DNA of 64,000 bases from Paguma larvata (lineage: Eukaryota > Chordata > Mammalia > Carnivora > Viverridae), in NCBI GenBank assembly GCA_030068075.1, contig CM057827.1, positions 74,538,500-74,602,499 of the forward strand, written 5' to 3'. The position numbers and the translations under genes were made by a program. The notes under the pieces were generated by a model. It made no database searches and was not told where the DNA came from. It saw nothing but the letters and a program-made list of their open reading frames with translations. Below, piece after piece: positions 23,638 through 37,234 of the stretch (position 1 is its first letter; every line of letters starts with the position of its first letter).

Positions 23638-25255
23638 ATTCCTACTGGCACAAAAACGGACACTCAGATTAATGTAACAGAACAGAGAATCCAGAAATGG
23701 ACCCACAAAGGTATGGTCAACTAATCTTTGACAAAGTAGGAAAGAATATCCAATGGAATATAGTCTTTTCAGCAAATGGTGCTAGGAAAACTGGACAGTG
23801 ACATGCACAAAAATGAACCTGGACCACATTCTCACACCACACAGAAAAATAAATTCAAAATGGATGAAAGACCTAAACATAACACAGGAAGCCGTCAAAA
23901 CCCTCGAGGAGAAAGCAGGCAAAAACCTCTTTGACTTCAGCCACAACAACTTCTTACTCAACACGTCTCCAGAGGCAAAGGAAGCCAAAGCAAAAATGAA
24001 CTATCAGAACCTCATTAAAACAAAAATGTTCCACAGAGCGAAGGAAATAATCAGCAAAACTAAAAGGCAACCGACGGAATGGGAGACGATATTTGCAACA
24101 ACATAAAGGGGTAGTGTCCAAAATCTATAGAGCACTGATCAAACTCAACACCCAAAAAACAAATCATCCAGTGAAGAAATGGGCAAAAGACATGAGTAGA
24201 CACTTCTCCAAAGAAGACATCCAGATGGCCAATCGACACATGAAAAATACTCAACAAGTCTCATTATCAGGGAAACACAAATCAAAATCACAATGAGATA
24301 CCACCTCACACCTGTCAGAACGGCTAACATTAACAACTCAGGCAATAACAGATACTGGCAAAGATATTGAGAAAGGAGATCTCTTTTGCACTGCTGGGGG
24401 AAATACAAACTGGTGCAGCTGCTCTGGAAAATGGTATGGAAGGGGGCACCTGGGTGGCTCAGTTGGTTAAGTGGCCAACTTCAGCTCAGGTCATGATCTC
24501 ACAGTCTGTGAGTTCAAGCCCCACGTCGGGCTCTTTGCTGACAGCTCAGAGCCTGGAGCCTGCTTCGGATTCTGCGTCTCCCTCTCTCTCTGCCCTTCCC
24601 CTCCTCACGCCGTGTCTCTATGTCTCTCAAAAATAAATAAACGTTAAAAAAAATTAAAAAAAGAAAGAAAATGGTATGGAAGTTCCTCAACAAATTAAAA
24701 ATAGAACTAAACTACGACCCAGGAATTGCAGTACTAGGTATTTATCCAAGAGATAAAGGTATGCTGTTTTGAAGGGACAGGGACACATGCACCCCAACCT
24801 TTAGAGCAGCACTATTAACAATAGCTAAAGTATGGAAAGAGCCCAAATGTCCATGGATGTTTTAATGGATAAAGAAGATGTGGTATATATATAAAATGGA
24901 GTATTACCCAGCAATCAAAATGAATGAAATCTTGCCATTTTCAATTGCGTGGATGGAATAGAAGGGATTATGCTAAGCGAAATTAGTCAGAGAAAGACAA
25001 GAATCATATGACTTCACTCATAAAGACTTTAAGATACAAAACGGATGAACATAAAGGAAAGGAAGCAAAAATAATATAAAAACAGGGAGGGGAACAAAAC
25101 ATTACACACTCTTAAATATAGAAAATAAACAGAGGGTAGCTGGAGAGATTGTGGGAGGGGGATGGGCTAAATGGGTAAGGGGTTTAAGGAACCTCCTCCT
25201 GAAATTATTGTTGCACCATGTGGTAACCTGGATGTTAATTATAAAAAATAAATTA
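23638..25255 (+). mobile_element. 5'-truncated L1 inserted in antisense L1
   Basis: Sense ORF2 C-terminal third, with one longer frame at 23798-24106 (NLFDFSHNNFLLNTSPEAKE), then a 3' UTR and A-rich end near 25255. Antisense L1 ORF2 sequence flanks it on both sides. It is itself split by the CanSINE at 24443-24666. Confidence 0.78.
24443..24666 (+). repeat. CanSINE with 16-bp target-site duplication
   Basis: Complete element from 'gggcacctgggtggctcag' to an AAATAAATAAACGTT tail. GAAAATGGTATGGAAG occurs at 24427-24442 and 24667-24682, a perfect duplication made from L1 sequence. Confidence 0.95.
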
Positions 25256-28200
25256 TAGAAAGTAAAATTAACTAAATCATTACTCACATATATAATGTGA
25301 AAATATTTTTCTCCCACTGTGTGACCTGTCACTTCATTAACAGAACAGTAATTTGTAATTTGGATGAAATACAATTTATCTATTTTTTGACATTTTATGG
25401 TTTTGGTGTCACATCATAGAAATCTTTACAAAACTTAGGTCACAAAAATATTTCCCATATTTCTCCTAGAAATTCATTATTCCGTATTTTACATTTAGAT
25501 CTACAATCTATTGTGAATTCTTTTTGTATAAGATTTAAGATATGGGTTGAAGTTCAATGTTTGAATATAGATGTTTGCTTCGGCACAATTTGTTGAAAAG
25601 ACTACCTGGTCTCCAGTGAATTGTGTTTGCACATATTTATGTGACTCTATCTATTCCTTGAGTTTTTTTTTTTTTCTGTTACACTGACCTATGTGTATGA
25701 GAAAATTCAACTTGTCCTTTTTAAGATTGTTTTTGGCTGTTCTAATTCCTTTCAATTTCCATAAAATTTCTGTTGATATCTTCAAAATTTGATGGTGTTT
25801 TGACTAGGGTTTTCTTGAATCTGGGGATTACTTTGGCAAGTATTGACATGTTAATAATACTGAGGGTTCCAATTTATGATTTATTTATATATCCTGTGAC
25901 TTACTGTATTGGTGCTTTATAATTACTAGTGTATATATTGTGTGAGATTCATACTTGGTGTTTCATGTGTACAAGTGCTACATCAATGGCATCTTTAAAT
26001 TTTTTTTATTTCCAACGGTACATTTCTCATACATAGAAATGCAACTGAATTTTACATTTTGACTTGAAGCCTGTGGACTTCACTTATCAGTTTTTGGAAA
26101 CTGTCTGACAGATTCTGTAGAATTTACTATAAAGTCAGGTCTTTGGCACATAGAGGCAATTTTATTTCCTTTCAAAACTACATATCTCTTCTTTCCCTTG
26201 CCTATTTCACTGAGTAGGACTTTGAGTGTGATGATAAAGTCATAAGAAAGTGCACCTTTGCCTTGTTCCCAGTCTTAGGATGAAAGCATTCAGACTTTTA
26301 CCAGTGAGTATGATGCGAACTGTATGTTGCTGATGTCTTTAGTCAAATAGAGGATATTCCCTATTGTTTCCTCTGAGAGTTTTTATCATGAATGCATATT
26401 TAATTTTGCATCTACATCTATTAAGAAAATCACGTGGTCTTCCTTCTTTAGTCCCCCAACTGCTCATTAAGTGCTGCCTTTCAAGCCTTCATTAAACCTC
26501 ACTTAGTTAAGTTGTATTTCTCCCTTTTATACATGTCTGATTTTATTTTTTTTTTCTATTTTTTGAGCATTTTTGTGTCTATGCACATGGTAGATATTGG
26601 TAGTTTCTTTTCTTCTAGTATATTTGTACAATTTTGATATCAGAATAATGTTGATCCTATATATTGAATTGTCAACTGATCCCTCTTCTACTACTTTCTG
26701 AAAACAAAAGACTGTGTAAAATGGAAATTATGTATTCCCTAAATGTCTGATACAATTTGCCAGTAAAAACATCTGGAATTAGGGTCTCTTGGTTGGAAAG
26801 TTTTTAACTAGGAATTCCATTGCCTTAACTTATATATGAGACTATTCAGGTTATTAACTTGGGTATTTTCTGTCCTTCGAGAACCAAGAGATTTAACTTG
26901 TTAAAACTATGGATATAAATTATTTGCAATATCTCACTGTTATCCTTTTGATGTGTCTAGAGTATATAGGCCACATCTTTCATTTCTGATCATGATAATT
27001 AAGCATTCTTTTTCTTAATCTGGTTAGAGAGTTTTCAAATTTATTGGTATTTTCCAAAAATCTTTTGGTTTCAATGCTGTCATTTTATAGATCTATTTGC
27101 AAGGTTTTTTCTATTATCATGATTGTTTCCTTTCTTCTGCTTATCTGTAATTTAATCTTGTTCTATTTTCACCTTGTGAAACATGAGAGTACTGGTTTAA
27201 TAACTTCCTTGTTTTTAATAGTAGCATGTAATTTTATAAACCTTTCCCTAAGCATTGCTATAACTGCATTCCACAAATTTTGATGTTACATTTTTATTTT
27301 CATTTGACTCAAATGTTTTCTTATTTTTCCTTATGATTTCCTTTCTTACCCATGTACTATTTAAAGTGTGTTCATTTCCAAATATTGGGATTTTTCCAAA
27401 GTATCATTCCATTTATTTTTAATGTAATTCTCTTATTGCCAGAGAATTATTTTGCATGATTTCAGTTTTTAAAATTCTGGTCGAGTTTGCTTAATGGCTC
27501 GAAATATAATCTGTCTTCAAGAATATTGCATGTACACTTGAAAAAATGTGTATATTTTGCTATCGTTGGGTAGATTGCTCTAGAAACGATTATTGGATCC
27601 GGTTTGTTAAGAGAGTTACATAGGTCTTCTGTATCCTAAGTCATTTTTCTGCATATTTTTTCTATCAAATTCCTGAGAGTGATCTAAACCTCCAAGCATA
27701 GGAGTGGATTTCTCTACTTTTCATTTCGATTCCACCAGGTTTTTGTTTCCTCGTGAATTTTAAAGCTCTTTCATTTAGGGCATGAATATTTACAATTTTT
27801 ATTACTTCTTGCTAAACTGACCATTTTATGATTTTGTCATGTCTATTTTCATCCCTTGCAACTTTTTTTCTAAAGTATACTTCAGAAAATTAATATGTTA
27901 TTAATATAACAACTCTCATTTTTTCAATCAGCATTTGTAGATCATCCATCTTTTTTCTTTTAATATATATATATCTTTATATTGAAAGTGGTTTGTTGTA
28001 GACAGCATATATTAGGAATTTTTTTCAATCAGATAATACTTGTCTTTAATTAGTACGTAGTCCTATATTTAATGAAATTATTAACATGGTCATTTAGATC
28101 TACCATTTCATTATTATATTTTCTCTTTTCTCTCCCCATTGTTGTTCTTCCCTTCATCCATTCCAGTCTGCTATTTGGGTTATTTGAATATTTTTTATTT

Positions 28201-30530
28201 GATAAATTTTTATATTGACTTTTTTTATTTTATGTCTGTTAATGTTACTGCTGCTATTTCGTAGTACTTTGGAGATTACATACACATAACTAAGTTTTCA
28301 CAGTCTGGTTTGATTTAATATTTTACCAGTTCAAGCATAATGTAAAAGACCTACCATATGGTTCTCTATATACTCCCCAGTTACATCATGGTTGTCATAT
28401 TTATTACATCTAAAAAGCCCTTGATCTGAATATCCCACGTGTGAAAATTGATGATCCAATGTGATGATTTTTATCTTTAATATTCAAACATGTTTTAGAG
28501 AACGTAAGAGGAATATTATACTATTATTTATATATATATATTATACACATATATATAATATATATATATGAGTACTATTGCTCCTGATATTCCACTCTCT
28601 TCTGGCCTTTATGAGCTTTTTTCTGAGTAATCTGCTAACATTTATATCATTTCCCTTCTATATAATGTGTCCTTTTTTCAAGCTGTATTCAGAAAATTTT
28701 TTTGATCTGTAGTTTTTTCAAGTTTCACTGTAATGATTCTGACCATGATTTTCTCTGAGTATAAACTGCTTCATTTTACAGAGTTTCTAAGTCTACAAAT
28801 TTAAGTCTTTTTTTTATATAGAAATTTACATCTTTAAAAATATTTCTGAAGTTTCAATCATTATTTCTTTACACATTTTTTCTATACTAATCATTGTCTC
28901 CTTTTTCTCTGGAACTTCATGAAAAGAATGTTAGACCTTTTCATATTGTCCCCAGGTCTTTGGGAATCTGTTCATTTCCCTCTAAACTTTCTTAATCTCT
29001 GTTCTTCAGAGAGAATATGTTTACTCTGTTCTTAAAGTGGATATTTTTAATCTCTATTCTTCAGAATGGATCATATCTACTCATTTATCTTCAAATTCAC
29101 AGTCTCTTTCTTTTGTCATCGGCATCTGTGTTGATCCTATACTGTAATTTTTACACTTCAAATATTGTATTTTAAAATTGTAGGTCTTCCATATCATTTG
29201 TTTATAGTTTCTATATCTCTGATGAGAAATTTATTTGTACTCATTTAAGGCATCTATTTATCTTATCTCGTAAATCACAGTAATAATAGTTGTTTTTGCC
29301 AATTACAGCATCTTGGTAGTCTTGGGGCATCTGCTGATTGTTCCCTTCTGAATTGAAACATTTTCCAGATTCCTATGTGTCCAGTAACTTTAGAGTTTAT
29401 CTCAGACATTATGTATATTATGTTATGAGATTCTGAAATGTGGAATCCTCTGGAGAACTTTTTGTTGCTGTGTGCTTCTTTTAGTAGTTAATAAATTGGA
29501 TTCAGACAATATGTTCTGTTACACCTTCAAATGGTAGTAGATTCAATGTCAGTTCTGTTTTCAAGGCTTTTGCTATGCTGCTTTGAGTCCGCCTCACTCA
29601 TGGCACACCCATTGGTTTGCCTGGGATTCTGATACTAGTTTATACCATAGATAAGTTCTCAAGGGTCTTGTTAACCTATTCGGGATATGTCTCACATGTG
29701 CACAGCTCAGACACCAGCATAGGATCTGTGCTGCTGCACACACGGAATCAGGGGATCTCTCTCTCCAGGTTGTTCATCTCCAAGAATCTTCACACATGTT
29801 TTGACTTGCAGGGACTCTTTTCATCAGCTGACTAGTACTATGAGGTTTCTTTTAGAGTTTCAGCTGCTTGAATTGTGTTGAGCTGCAGCTCCATAACTGG
29901 GTTCTTTCCTTGGGTAAGGTAGCAAGATAAAAGAGGCAGAAAAGTATGGAAAATTTATTTCACACTCTTCAGACCTCAGAGCCTCACTCCCATTCCTTTT
30001 TCCAAAGGATGTGGTCTCCCTCAGAATTTTGGCTATCTTCAACACTGCTATTGCTCTGTAACAAGAGCTACAATAGGATGGGCATACAGAAAAAAGGGGA
30101 GGAGAAGGAGAAAAAGAAGTATTTCCCTATTACTCACCAGTTTGCAGAGATCTCTCTTCAGAACTCTCTGGCCAAAAGTCTTGTTTTTTACTTAAGATCT
30201 TTTCCCCCTGTATCGTACAAACGATAGCTCTGCATTTGGGATCTGTTCTTAGCTACAAGCCATAAAAGAAAATATCAAAAAAACACACCTGCACATGGGT
30301 TGCTTCTTCAAGGTTGATTCTCCTCTGCAAAACACCAGATTTTCTTTACTTTTTTTTCCTTGTCTCAGGTACTTAATTTACATTTTTTCAAGACTGTTTC
30401 GATGTAATTAATGGGAAAAATAGTCTGTGCTGGGCTTATTACATTTCGACAGTACAATGTATTTTTACAAAGCACTATAAAAACATTTATATGTTTGAAT
30501 TAGACTCATATATCTCTGTATTATAGCTCA
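25256..30530 (-). repeat. Antisense ancient L1 spanning the unit 1/unit 2 boundary
   Basis: On the minus strand this reads through ORF2 (decayed RT, then the endonuclease region near 27600-28250), ORF1 (around 28700-29000) and L1 5' sequence up to the CA repeat of unit 2. In unit 3 the corresponding endonuclease part is recognisable as protein (minus strand, 56369-56602). Frames are heavily decayed. An AT-rich simple repeat lies at 28528-28570. Confidence 0.65.
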
Positions 30531-30551
30531 TTTAGATGACTAGATAAGAAA

Positions 30552-30715
30552 TACACACACGCACACAGACAATGGGATATTACACAGCTATAAAAATGTA
30601 TGAGACCTTGCCATTTGCAAGAACATGGATGAAGCTGGAAAACGTTATGTTAACTGAAGAAAGGCAAACAGAGAAAGACAAATATCCTATGATTTCGCTC
30701 CTATGTGGAAACTAA
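30552..30715 (+). repeat. L1 3' fragment with short CA tract, unit 2
   Basis: Counterpart of 1611-1850. The CA tract (30552-30570) is short and interrupted, followed by 'gggatattacacagctata' and the ORF2 C-terminal region. Confidence 0.78.
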
Positions 30716-30734
30716 AAAAAAATAATAAAAAAAC

Positions 30735-33090
30735 GATGGGTGAGACGACGACGATGACAGCAGAGAAGAAGGACCATATGTTCACCTCGTCTCATGAACA
30801 ACCAAATAACTATTACATCATACAAAACATCCCAGAAATCAACATAAATACTGACGAAACAAACTCCTCAACTCAAAGGAGGAAAGAGGACATATCAAAA
30901 GAAGCATGAGGTGTAGACACATAGTTTAGGAAACAAACAGATTACAGGTGCTGCAGAGGTGAGGGAGCCCTGGCCACAGAGAACGATGAGAGAAAGAAGA
31001 GTACACAGGGGAACACACAAGAAGAATCTTTCCCCAAAGCCACTGGTTTGAAAATGAGAGGGGCTGGATTTTGAGATCTTGCAACCAGCAGGATTAAAGC
31101 TTGAAGTTTTACAGGAGAGCAAGCTTGGCCAAGATACGGACTGGAGGCCACTGCACTGCTCCTGCACAGAAGGCAGGCAAAACTCCAGGGGCAGACAGCA
31201 TGCAAACAGTGATAAAGAGTGCCTCGGACACACACTGTTGAGATTATTTTATCTTCTTGGACCATGTCCCGGAGGGACAGCATTCATGGAGACACCTCTC
31301 CAGGAATAAGGAAGCTGCCTGGTGCCATTTTCTTCCCTCACCTCTCAGCATAAACACAGAGCCACCTGTGTGCAGTGCCACAGGGCCAACAGTGGGTGCC
31401 TAACTTGCTTACACCAGGCCTCACTCCCCTGCACCCTGGTAGCACTGACCTTCGCAGTCAAGCGTGACTGTCCCAGCAGGCTCCTACCCCAATAGTCCCA
31501 GCAGGATCCTACCCAAGAAGACCAGCACAAATCCCTGCACACACCATGTATCCCAATCAGAGATTTCTGCAAGACCTCATTTCTGGTAGAGGTGATGGCA
31601 GGTCTTATTTTACAAGCAGACCAGAGCACAGTGAGTTGAAACTCACCACATTCAGCTAAGGAACCAAACACTTCTAACAGCAGGAAAAAAAAAAATGAAG
31701 ATGACTGGCCTGAAGGACAGAACAGTCCAAACACAACAGCAAAGCACACACAGCACACACCAGAGACACTCCGTGAAGAACCAGGGCATGGGCACTATAT
31801 GACCTCTTCCTCATAACTCCAATACTTTCAGGACCAGGAGACATAGCTGGCTTTTGTATCACAAACAAGGAGGCAAATATTAGACACGATACAAAGACAG
31901 AGGAATTTATGCCAAATCAAAGAAAAAGATACGGCCATGGCCAAATATGTAAGTGAAACAGAAAAAATTAACATGCCTGATAGAGAATTTAAAGCAACAA
32001 TCCTAACGATACTCACTGGACTTGAGAAAAGAGTGGAAGACTTCAGGGAGACACTTACGCGGAGATAAAACAGCATTTAAAAAATTTATCAGAGATGAAG
32101 AATACAATACATAAGATGGGTAACAGGCGTGATGTAATAAAAAGCAGTCTGGAAGAAGCCAAGGAATGAATTAGTGACCTAGGAGACAATGAAAACACAG
32201 TAATGAGGCTGAACATAGAGAGAAAAAGGAATTATACAAAATGAGAATAGACTTAAGAAATTCAGTCACTCTGCTGGGCATAAAAATATTTCTAACATAG
32301 GAGTAAAACAAGAAGAACAGAAAGAAAGGGGGCGGAAAAATTTATTTCAAGAAATAATAGCTGAAAACTTCTCCAATCTGGGGAAGAAAAAATCTATATC
32401 CTTATCCAGAAGACATAGGGGACTCCCAACAAAATCAACAATCATCGGCCAACACCAGATCATATTGTAATGTAGTTTGCAAAATGCAATGATCAAGAAA
32501 CAATCTGAAAAGCAACAAAAGAAGGCCTTACCTTATAAGGGAAAACTCATAAAGCTAGCTGGAGATTTCTCAACAGAAACTTGGGAAGACAGAAGAAAAT
32601 AGCATGACATATTCGATGTGCTGAATGGAAAAAAAATCTGCAGCCAAGAATGTATTACCAGCCAAGGCTATCATTCAGAGTAAAAGGAGAAATAAAGGGT
32701 TTCCCAGACAAAGAAATATCAAAGGAGTATGTAACCACTAACCAACCCTACAAGAAATGCAAAAGTTTTCACATAAATACTCACAAATCGAATCCAGCAA
32801 TACATTAAAAATCATTCACCACAATACAGAGGGATTTATTCCTGGGTTACATGAGTGATTCAATATGTGCAAATCAAGCAACATGATATACCACATTAAT
32901 AAAAGAAATGAAAAGAACAAAATGATCATTTCAATGGATGCAGATAAAAGCATTACCCATTCATGATAAAAATCCCTCAACAAAGTAGAATTATTGGGAG
33001 CATAGCTCAACATAATAAAGACCATACATAAAAAGCTCACAGCTAATGTCAAAAAACTGAGAGCTTTTCCTCTAAGTCAAGGTTTACATC
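30735..33090 (+). repeat. Decayed sense L1 relic with two internal deletions, unit 2
   Basis: Counterpart of 1856-4340, with the same deletion from the end of ORF1 into the RT region (about 32760). The 3' end is shorter than in unit 1: the sequence passes from 'gagcttttcctctaagtcaag' straight into the OR 3' flank near 33080. Confidence 0.75.
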
Positions 33091-33738
33091 GCCAACAGAA
33101 AAAGTATTGAGTGATCATGAAGCCATTATCTAAGACAAAGATTAGTGAGAAAGGGGCATGAAAGCAAAACACAATGAAGCAGGAGAGATTAGTACCTTTG
33201 TAGTCTGCAATCAGATTGTTTTTAGTTATTTGAAGAACAATGTGAATGCAAAATTTTCCAGATAAACAAGATAAATGTGCCCTCCATCATAAAAAAAAGT
33301 TGAGAGCTTATAATAGACCTGAAGAATCTGAATTAGATATGAATATTTTCCAACTCACAAGGAATAAGAAAAAGACCTATAATTGGTAATAGTGGAGACA
33401 TCAATCAAAAGTGAATAATTAGCATCTTGGTTACTTCAAGAGATAGATCATAAGAAAATATATGGATAAATTGAAACAACAATGACAAATTGAAAACTTT
33501 AACAGAGATAGTGAAGCAAAGAAATGATTTTAAGTAGCATCTATATGTACATCTCCATGTGAATCAACATAAGTTTTGAATTAAGGTTTTATCTGTCTAG
33601 GACTTCAATATCTAAGGGAAGAAGAGTATTCTCAAAGGGTCTGGTAACACTAACATAAACTGCAAAATCACTGAAGAAACCAATTCTAAAATTCCAGATA
33701 CAAGCTACAAAATGATAAAGATAAAAATCTCACAGCCG
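33091..33738. other. Non-coding 3' flank of OR 2
   Basis: AT-rich and collinear with 4600-5264 and 62380-63034. Nothing further recognised. Confidence 0.6.
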
Positions 33739-34680
33739 TTACTTTGAAATCTTTCTAAAACTCATTAAATGTCTGAAAGTTTTCTTCATCGCTGTCTTCA
33801 TCTCTTTATTCCGGAATGTGTAGATGACTGGATTCAGAAAAGGAGTGATAACTGCATTACAGAGAGAAAGAAATTTGTCCATTTGGGAATCCGGATATGG
33901 CCACGTATAGATAAACATGATTGGACCAAAAAACAAAAGGACCACAGTGACATGAGCTGACAGGGTGGAAGCGGCTTTGAATGAGCCATGTGAGGAATGT
34001 TTCCAAACTGTAAACAGGATGAAGATGTAGGACATGAGGAGTATCAAGAAGGAACTGACACAGATAAACCCGCTATTAAGAGTGACCATGAACTGCAATT
34101 TGTAGGTATCTGTACAGGCCAGTCTGAGGAGCTGAGGAAGGTCACAGTAAAAGGCGTCCAATACATTAGGACCACAGAAGGATAAATGAACAATAAACGC
34201 TAGTTGGAACAGTGAGTGACTGACACCAAGGGCCCAGGCAGCAGCCAGAAACAAAACACACAGTCGTGGGCTCATGATGGTCAAGTAGTGGAGAGGCTTG
34301 CAAATGGCAACATATCTGTCAAAGGCCATGGCGATGAGCAGAACCATCTCCACACTACCAACGACGTGGATTATGAAGATCTGGGCAAGGCAGCCTCCAA
34401 AGGAGATGACTTTGCGCTTTCTGAAAAGGTCATAAATCATCTTTGGGGAGGCAGCAGAGCAGACTCCCAAGTCAATGAAAGACAGATTGGCCAGTAGGAA
34501 GTACATGGGGGAATGTAAGTGAGGATCGACGGTCACAGAAAACACAATGAGGATGTTTCCAGTCATGCTTGCCACATAGAGCACAGAGGAGAACACCAGG
34601 AGGAGAAGCTGCATCTCCCATGAATGAGTGAGTCCCAGAAACACAAACTCAGACACAACCGAGTGATTTCCTCCATCCAT
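33739..34680 (-). CDS. OR4F-like: Olfactory receptor, class II, OR4F-like (copy 2)
   Basis: Complete 313-residue receptor. It has one extra C-terminal lysine compared with copies 1 and 3. All OR landmarks are present: N5-H-S, GN in TM1, [32 protein letters not shown] in TM5, a KAASTLSAH segment and NPVIYTFRN. It differs from copy 1 at about 27 positions by my count. These include N172-type changes in extracellular loop 2 ([14 protein letters not shown] in place of [14 protein letters not shown]), TM5 and TM6 changes (I to M before SY; T to I after FFGP), and YPD in place of HPN before TM7. These are sites where ligand preference could differ. The upstream in-frame start at 34704 is a GTG that overlaps the splice acceptor, so MDGGNHS is preferred. 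Confidence 0.95.
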   Translation of the reverse strand: MDGGNHSVVSEFVFLGLTHSWEMQLLLLVFSSVLYVASMTGNILIVFSVTVDPHLHSPMYFLLANLSFIDLGVCSAASPKMIYDLFRKRKVISFGGCLAQIFIIHVVGSVEMVLLIAMAFDRYVAICKPLHYLTIMSPRLCVLFLAAAWALGVSHSLFQLAFIVHLSFCGPNVLDAFYCDLPQLLRLACTDTYKLQFMVTLNSGFICVSSFLILLMSYIFILFTVWKHSSHGSFKAASTLSAHVTVVLLFFGPIMFIYTWPYPDSQMDKFLSLCNAVITPFLNPVIYTFRNKEMKTAMKKTFRHLMSFRKISK

Positions 34681-34703
34681 TGATCCAGCCAACGGGGCTG
34701 CCA

Positions 34704-34722
34704 CTGAAATATTGAGAAATGA
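34704..34722 (-). promoter_or_regulatory. Splice acceptor of OR 2 coding exon
   Basis: The minus strand reads TTTCTCAATATTTCAG/TGGCAG, with the exon 5' end at 34703, 23 nt before the ATG as in the other copies. Confidence 0.65.
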
Positions 34723-34983
34723 GAAAATGGGAAGGAAAATGAGATTAGGAAAATGATAATATGTCAGAGAATTACCAATGTTTCAATATTCTTCTTATGA
34801 ATGAAAAGTATATAATTATCTTCTTCCTCAAATATAAAAAAAGAAACAAAAATCAACACATTATCATCACATGTGTGAGTTATGAAAACTCTGTCACATT
34901 CTGTTCTCAAATGAACAGATTAGCCTTGAATATGGATGAACACATTAGTATCCAAGACATTCATCATTGTTTAAATCACTTTT

Positions 34984-35222
34984 GAGGGGTGCCTGAGTAG
35001 CTCAGTCCATTGATCATCCAAAATCTGCTCCAGTCATGAATTTATGGTTCGTGAGTTCAAGCCCCACATCAGGCTCTGTGCTGACAGCTCAGATCCTGGA
35101 GCCCTCTCCTGATTCTGTGGCATCCTCTCTGCCCCAATCCCCCTTCCCCTCTGTCTCTCTCTGTGTATCTCTTTCTGTCGCTATCTATCTCTTTCTCTCT
35201 CTCTAATCAATAAAAACCTTTT
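34984..35222 (+). repeat. CanSINE upstream of OR 2
   Basis: Orthologous position to 6532-6735. Head GGGGTGCCTGAGTAGCTCAG, B box 'gagttcaagccccacatc', an expanded CT-rich segment (TCTCTCTC and TATC repeats), and the tail near 35222. Confidence 0.88.
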
Positions 35223-37234
35223 TCTTTAATTTTAGTCACTTCTGATACTATCACTCATTTCTAATATATTCCATGTTGCTTTTATGTCCTTGCCATCACT
35301 CCTCTTCCCAGTTTCCTCCCTTAATTTTCTGATAAAAAATTAGGAACGAGAGGAAAGCATTATTAACAAATCAATTGTCACCTTGAGTCAGAGAGTGACT
35401 GATATATGAGTTGAGACTAAATTAAGACACTCCGTAGATTGAGACTGAATAGAGACTAGGGTATGTGAAATTGGACAGTCCACTAGAAAAACACTTGTCA
35501 TGTGGACTCTAAAACAAAACAAACAAGTGTTTTCCATCACATTTTATTACGGTCACTGTTCGGGGTACCTCTAGTTCCCATGCAATTTTTCATAACTACA
35601 AAGCCCTAAACTGGCCTCAGCATTCAATAAGAATGTCATGCCAGTAGGGTTGCAAGGCGTTCTAAAGACCTAATAAATGTGTATTTGAAAGATTTCACCA
35701 ATTTCTGCTAAGGTGCATGTCTAAAGTGGCCACTGAGGCTACAACATATTTTTGCAAACAAAATTCTCTATCCATCCATATAAAGGTATTAAGAATCACA
35801 CACTTGGAATAGTGGGGATAGTACATTTTAATTCATCAGTGTCTCACCTTTCCTTGGGTGTCAACCTTTACGTCCACTGACATCCTCACCCACACCCTTT
35901 AACGTGCCTAGTACCACCTGCAGGATAACCTGTTGTTGTGTGGTATTATCCTGCTTACTGTGAAATCTATTCAGATATTTTATCTTTAAGGAAATTTGTA
36001 TTTTGTCCTTTTGAGGTACGATTATAAAATAAGATCACCAAACATTAATAAATCACATTTTAAGGAGGACAAAGGAGATTTCTTCTTGATTGTAAACCAT
36101 AAAATACAAAAGGTGACACTGGAGATTCAGTCCTTTAATATGTAGAATATTTAATGTGAAGTGGAGGATGAGCAAAGAACAGTGTTACATATGTCTCCGT
36201 GTCCAGATACCTACCTCGATCATATCCTGTAACAAAGAGTAATTTCTAAACACAGTACTACTAAGGTTGATTATTTTAGGACTTGATGAGGTTCCGTAAA
36301 AAGGTATAAGGACATCCTTCATTTCTAGAGCTACAATTCCAGACTTTCTCACACAAAGGAATAGCTCCTGTTGCCCTCAGCTATCCTAGATGACTCCATG
36401 CAAAACACATGGAGATTGATATTATGTCCAGCCCCCAATTCTGGGTCTTGACCACTAACATGAATCTCTCTCTATTCTCGTCCACATGTAGTGATTATAC
36501 TGTAACCTCTTGCACCAATAGTCTACAGTCTCAAGGTGCACATTTTATATTACCAGAAACCTGAGACCCAGAATAAGGGGACACTTAAGCTGTTTATACA
36601 GGCAGAAAAGGACAGCTCCAACTCAGGAAAGGACTGACAGGATGGATATACATGGGGAAGTGATGAAGGCACTGGGAAGGGAGTCAGGAAACAAAGTAAT
36701 TTATGGAAAAGTCCTAAAGCCTTGATGAGGAAAAGCACAAGTTGTCAGCATAATGAGATGAAAATTCTCATGGATCTATATAAAGTCTATTTTGTCCAAC
36801 TGGTCATCATTCACATGAAAATCATTAGATCCAGCAAAGTAAACGGAGTTTCCAAGATGCGCATAAATGGCAGTCTGGGGAACGAAACTTAGGTCTCTTG
36901 ATTCTAATTCCAAAAAGAAAAATCCTAGAGAAAACAATCAAGTAAGTGAAAGCAAAACAGTCATATTTTTCTTGGTTAAAATCAAAGCTAACTAGAGACA
37001 TTCGTATATAATGTCCATTATTCTAGAGCAAACTAACAATAATTAAGTACTACATAGACTATGTACTCAATTAAAGATTATTTGACTACAACAATAGTAA
37101 ATTCTAGCTGGGAAAGTGATTATTAATTGCTATTATAATGTGTATAGTGATTCTTAGTATTTTAGTGGTTACATAACTAGTCACTACAATAGTAAAAAAT
37201 TTAATATAATGTTTCTAGGAATTCCATCCTTTGA
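35223..37234. other. Duplicated non-coding interval, unit 2
   Basis: Collinear with 6736-8185. About 560 bp (near 36640-37205) has no counterpart in unit 1, where the flanks join near 8150. No gene or classified repeat recognised in that extra segment. Confidence 0.55.

Larger units (their letters stand above)
1..28925. repeat. Tandem segmental duplication, unit 1 (5' end outside window)
   Basis: Sequence from base 2 onward reappears near 28926 and again near 57800, each time followed by the same order of elements: antisense L1, CA repeat, L1 relic, OR exon, CanSINE. This unit carries the OR at 5265-6203. It also keeps a 13.6-kb interval (about 13987-27610) that is absent from unit 2. The true duplication breakpoints cannot be placed, because the repeated sequence continues smoothly across each boundary; I chose an arbitrary phase set by the window start. 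Confidence 0.9.

Noticed and set aside
33769..34497. Plus-strand open frames opposite the OR coding exons (also 5520-5708, 63062-63790)
   Set aside because: Shadows of the minus-strand OR genes. They are similar between copies only because the OR coding sequence is conserved.
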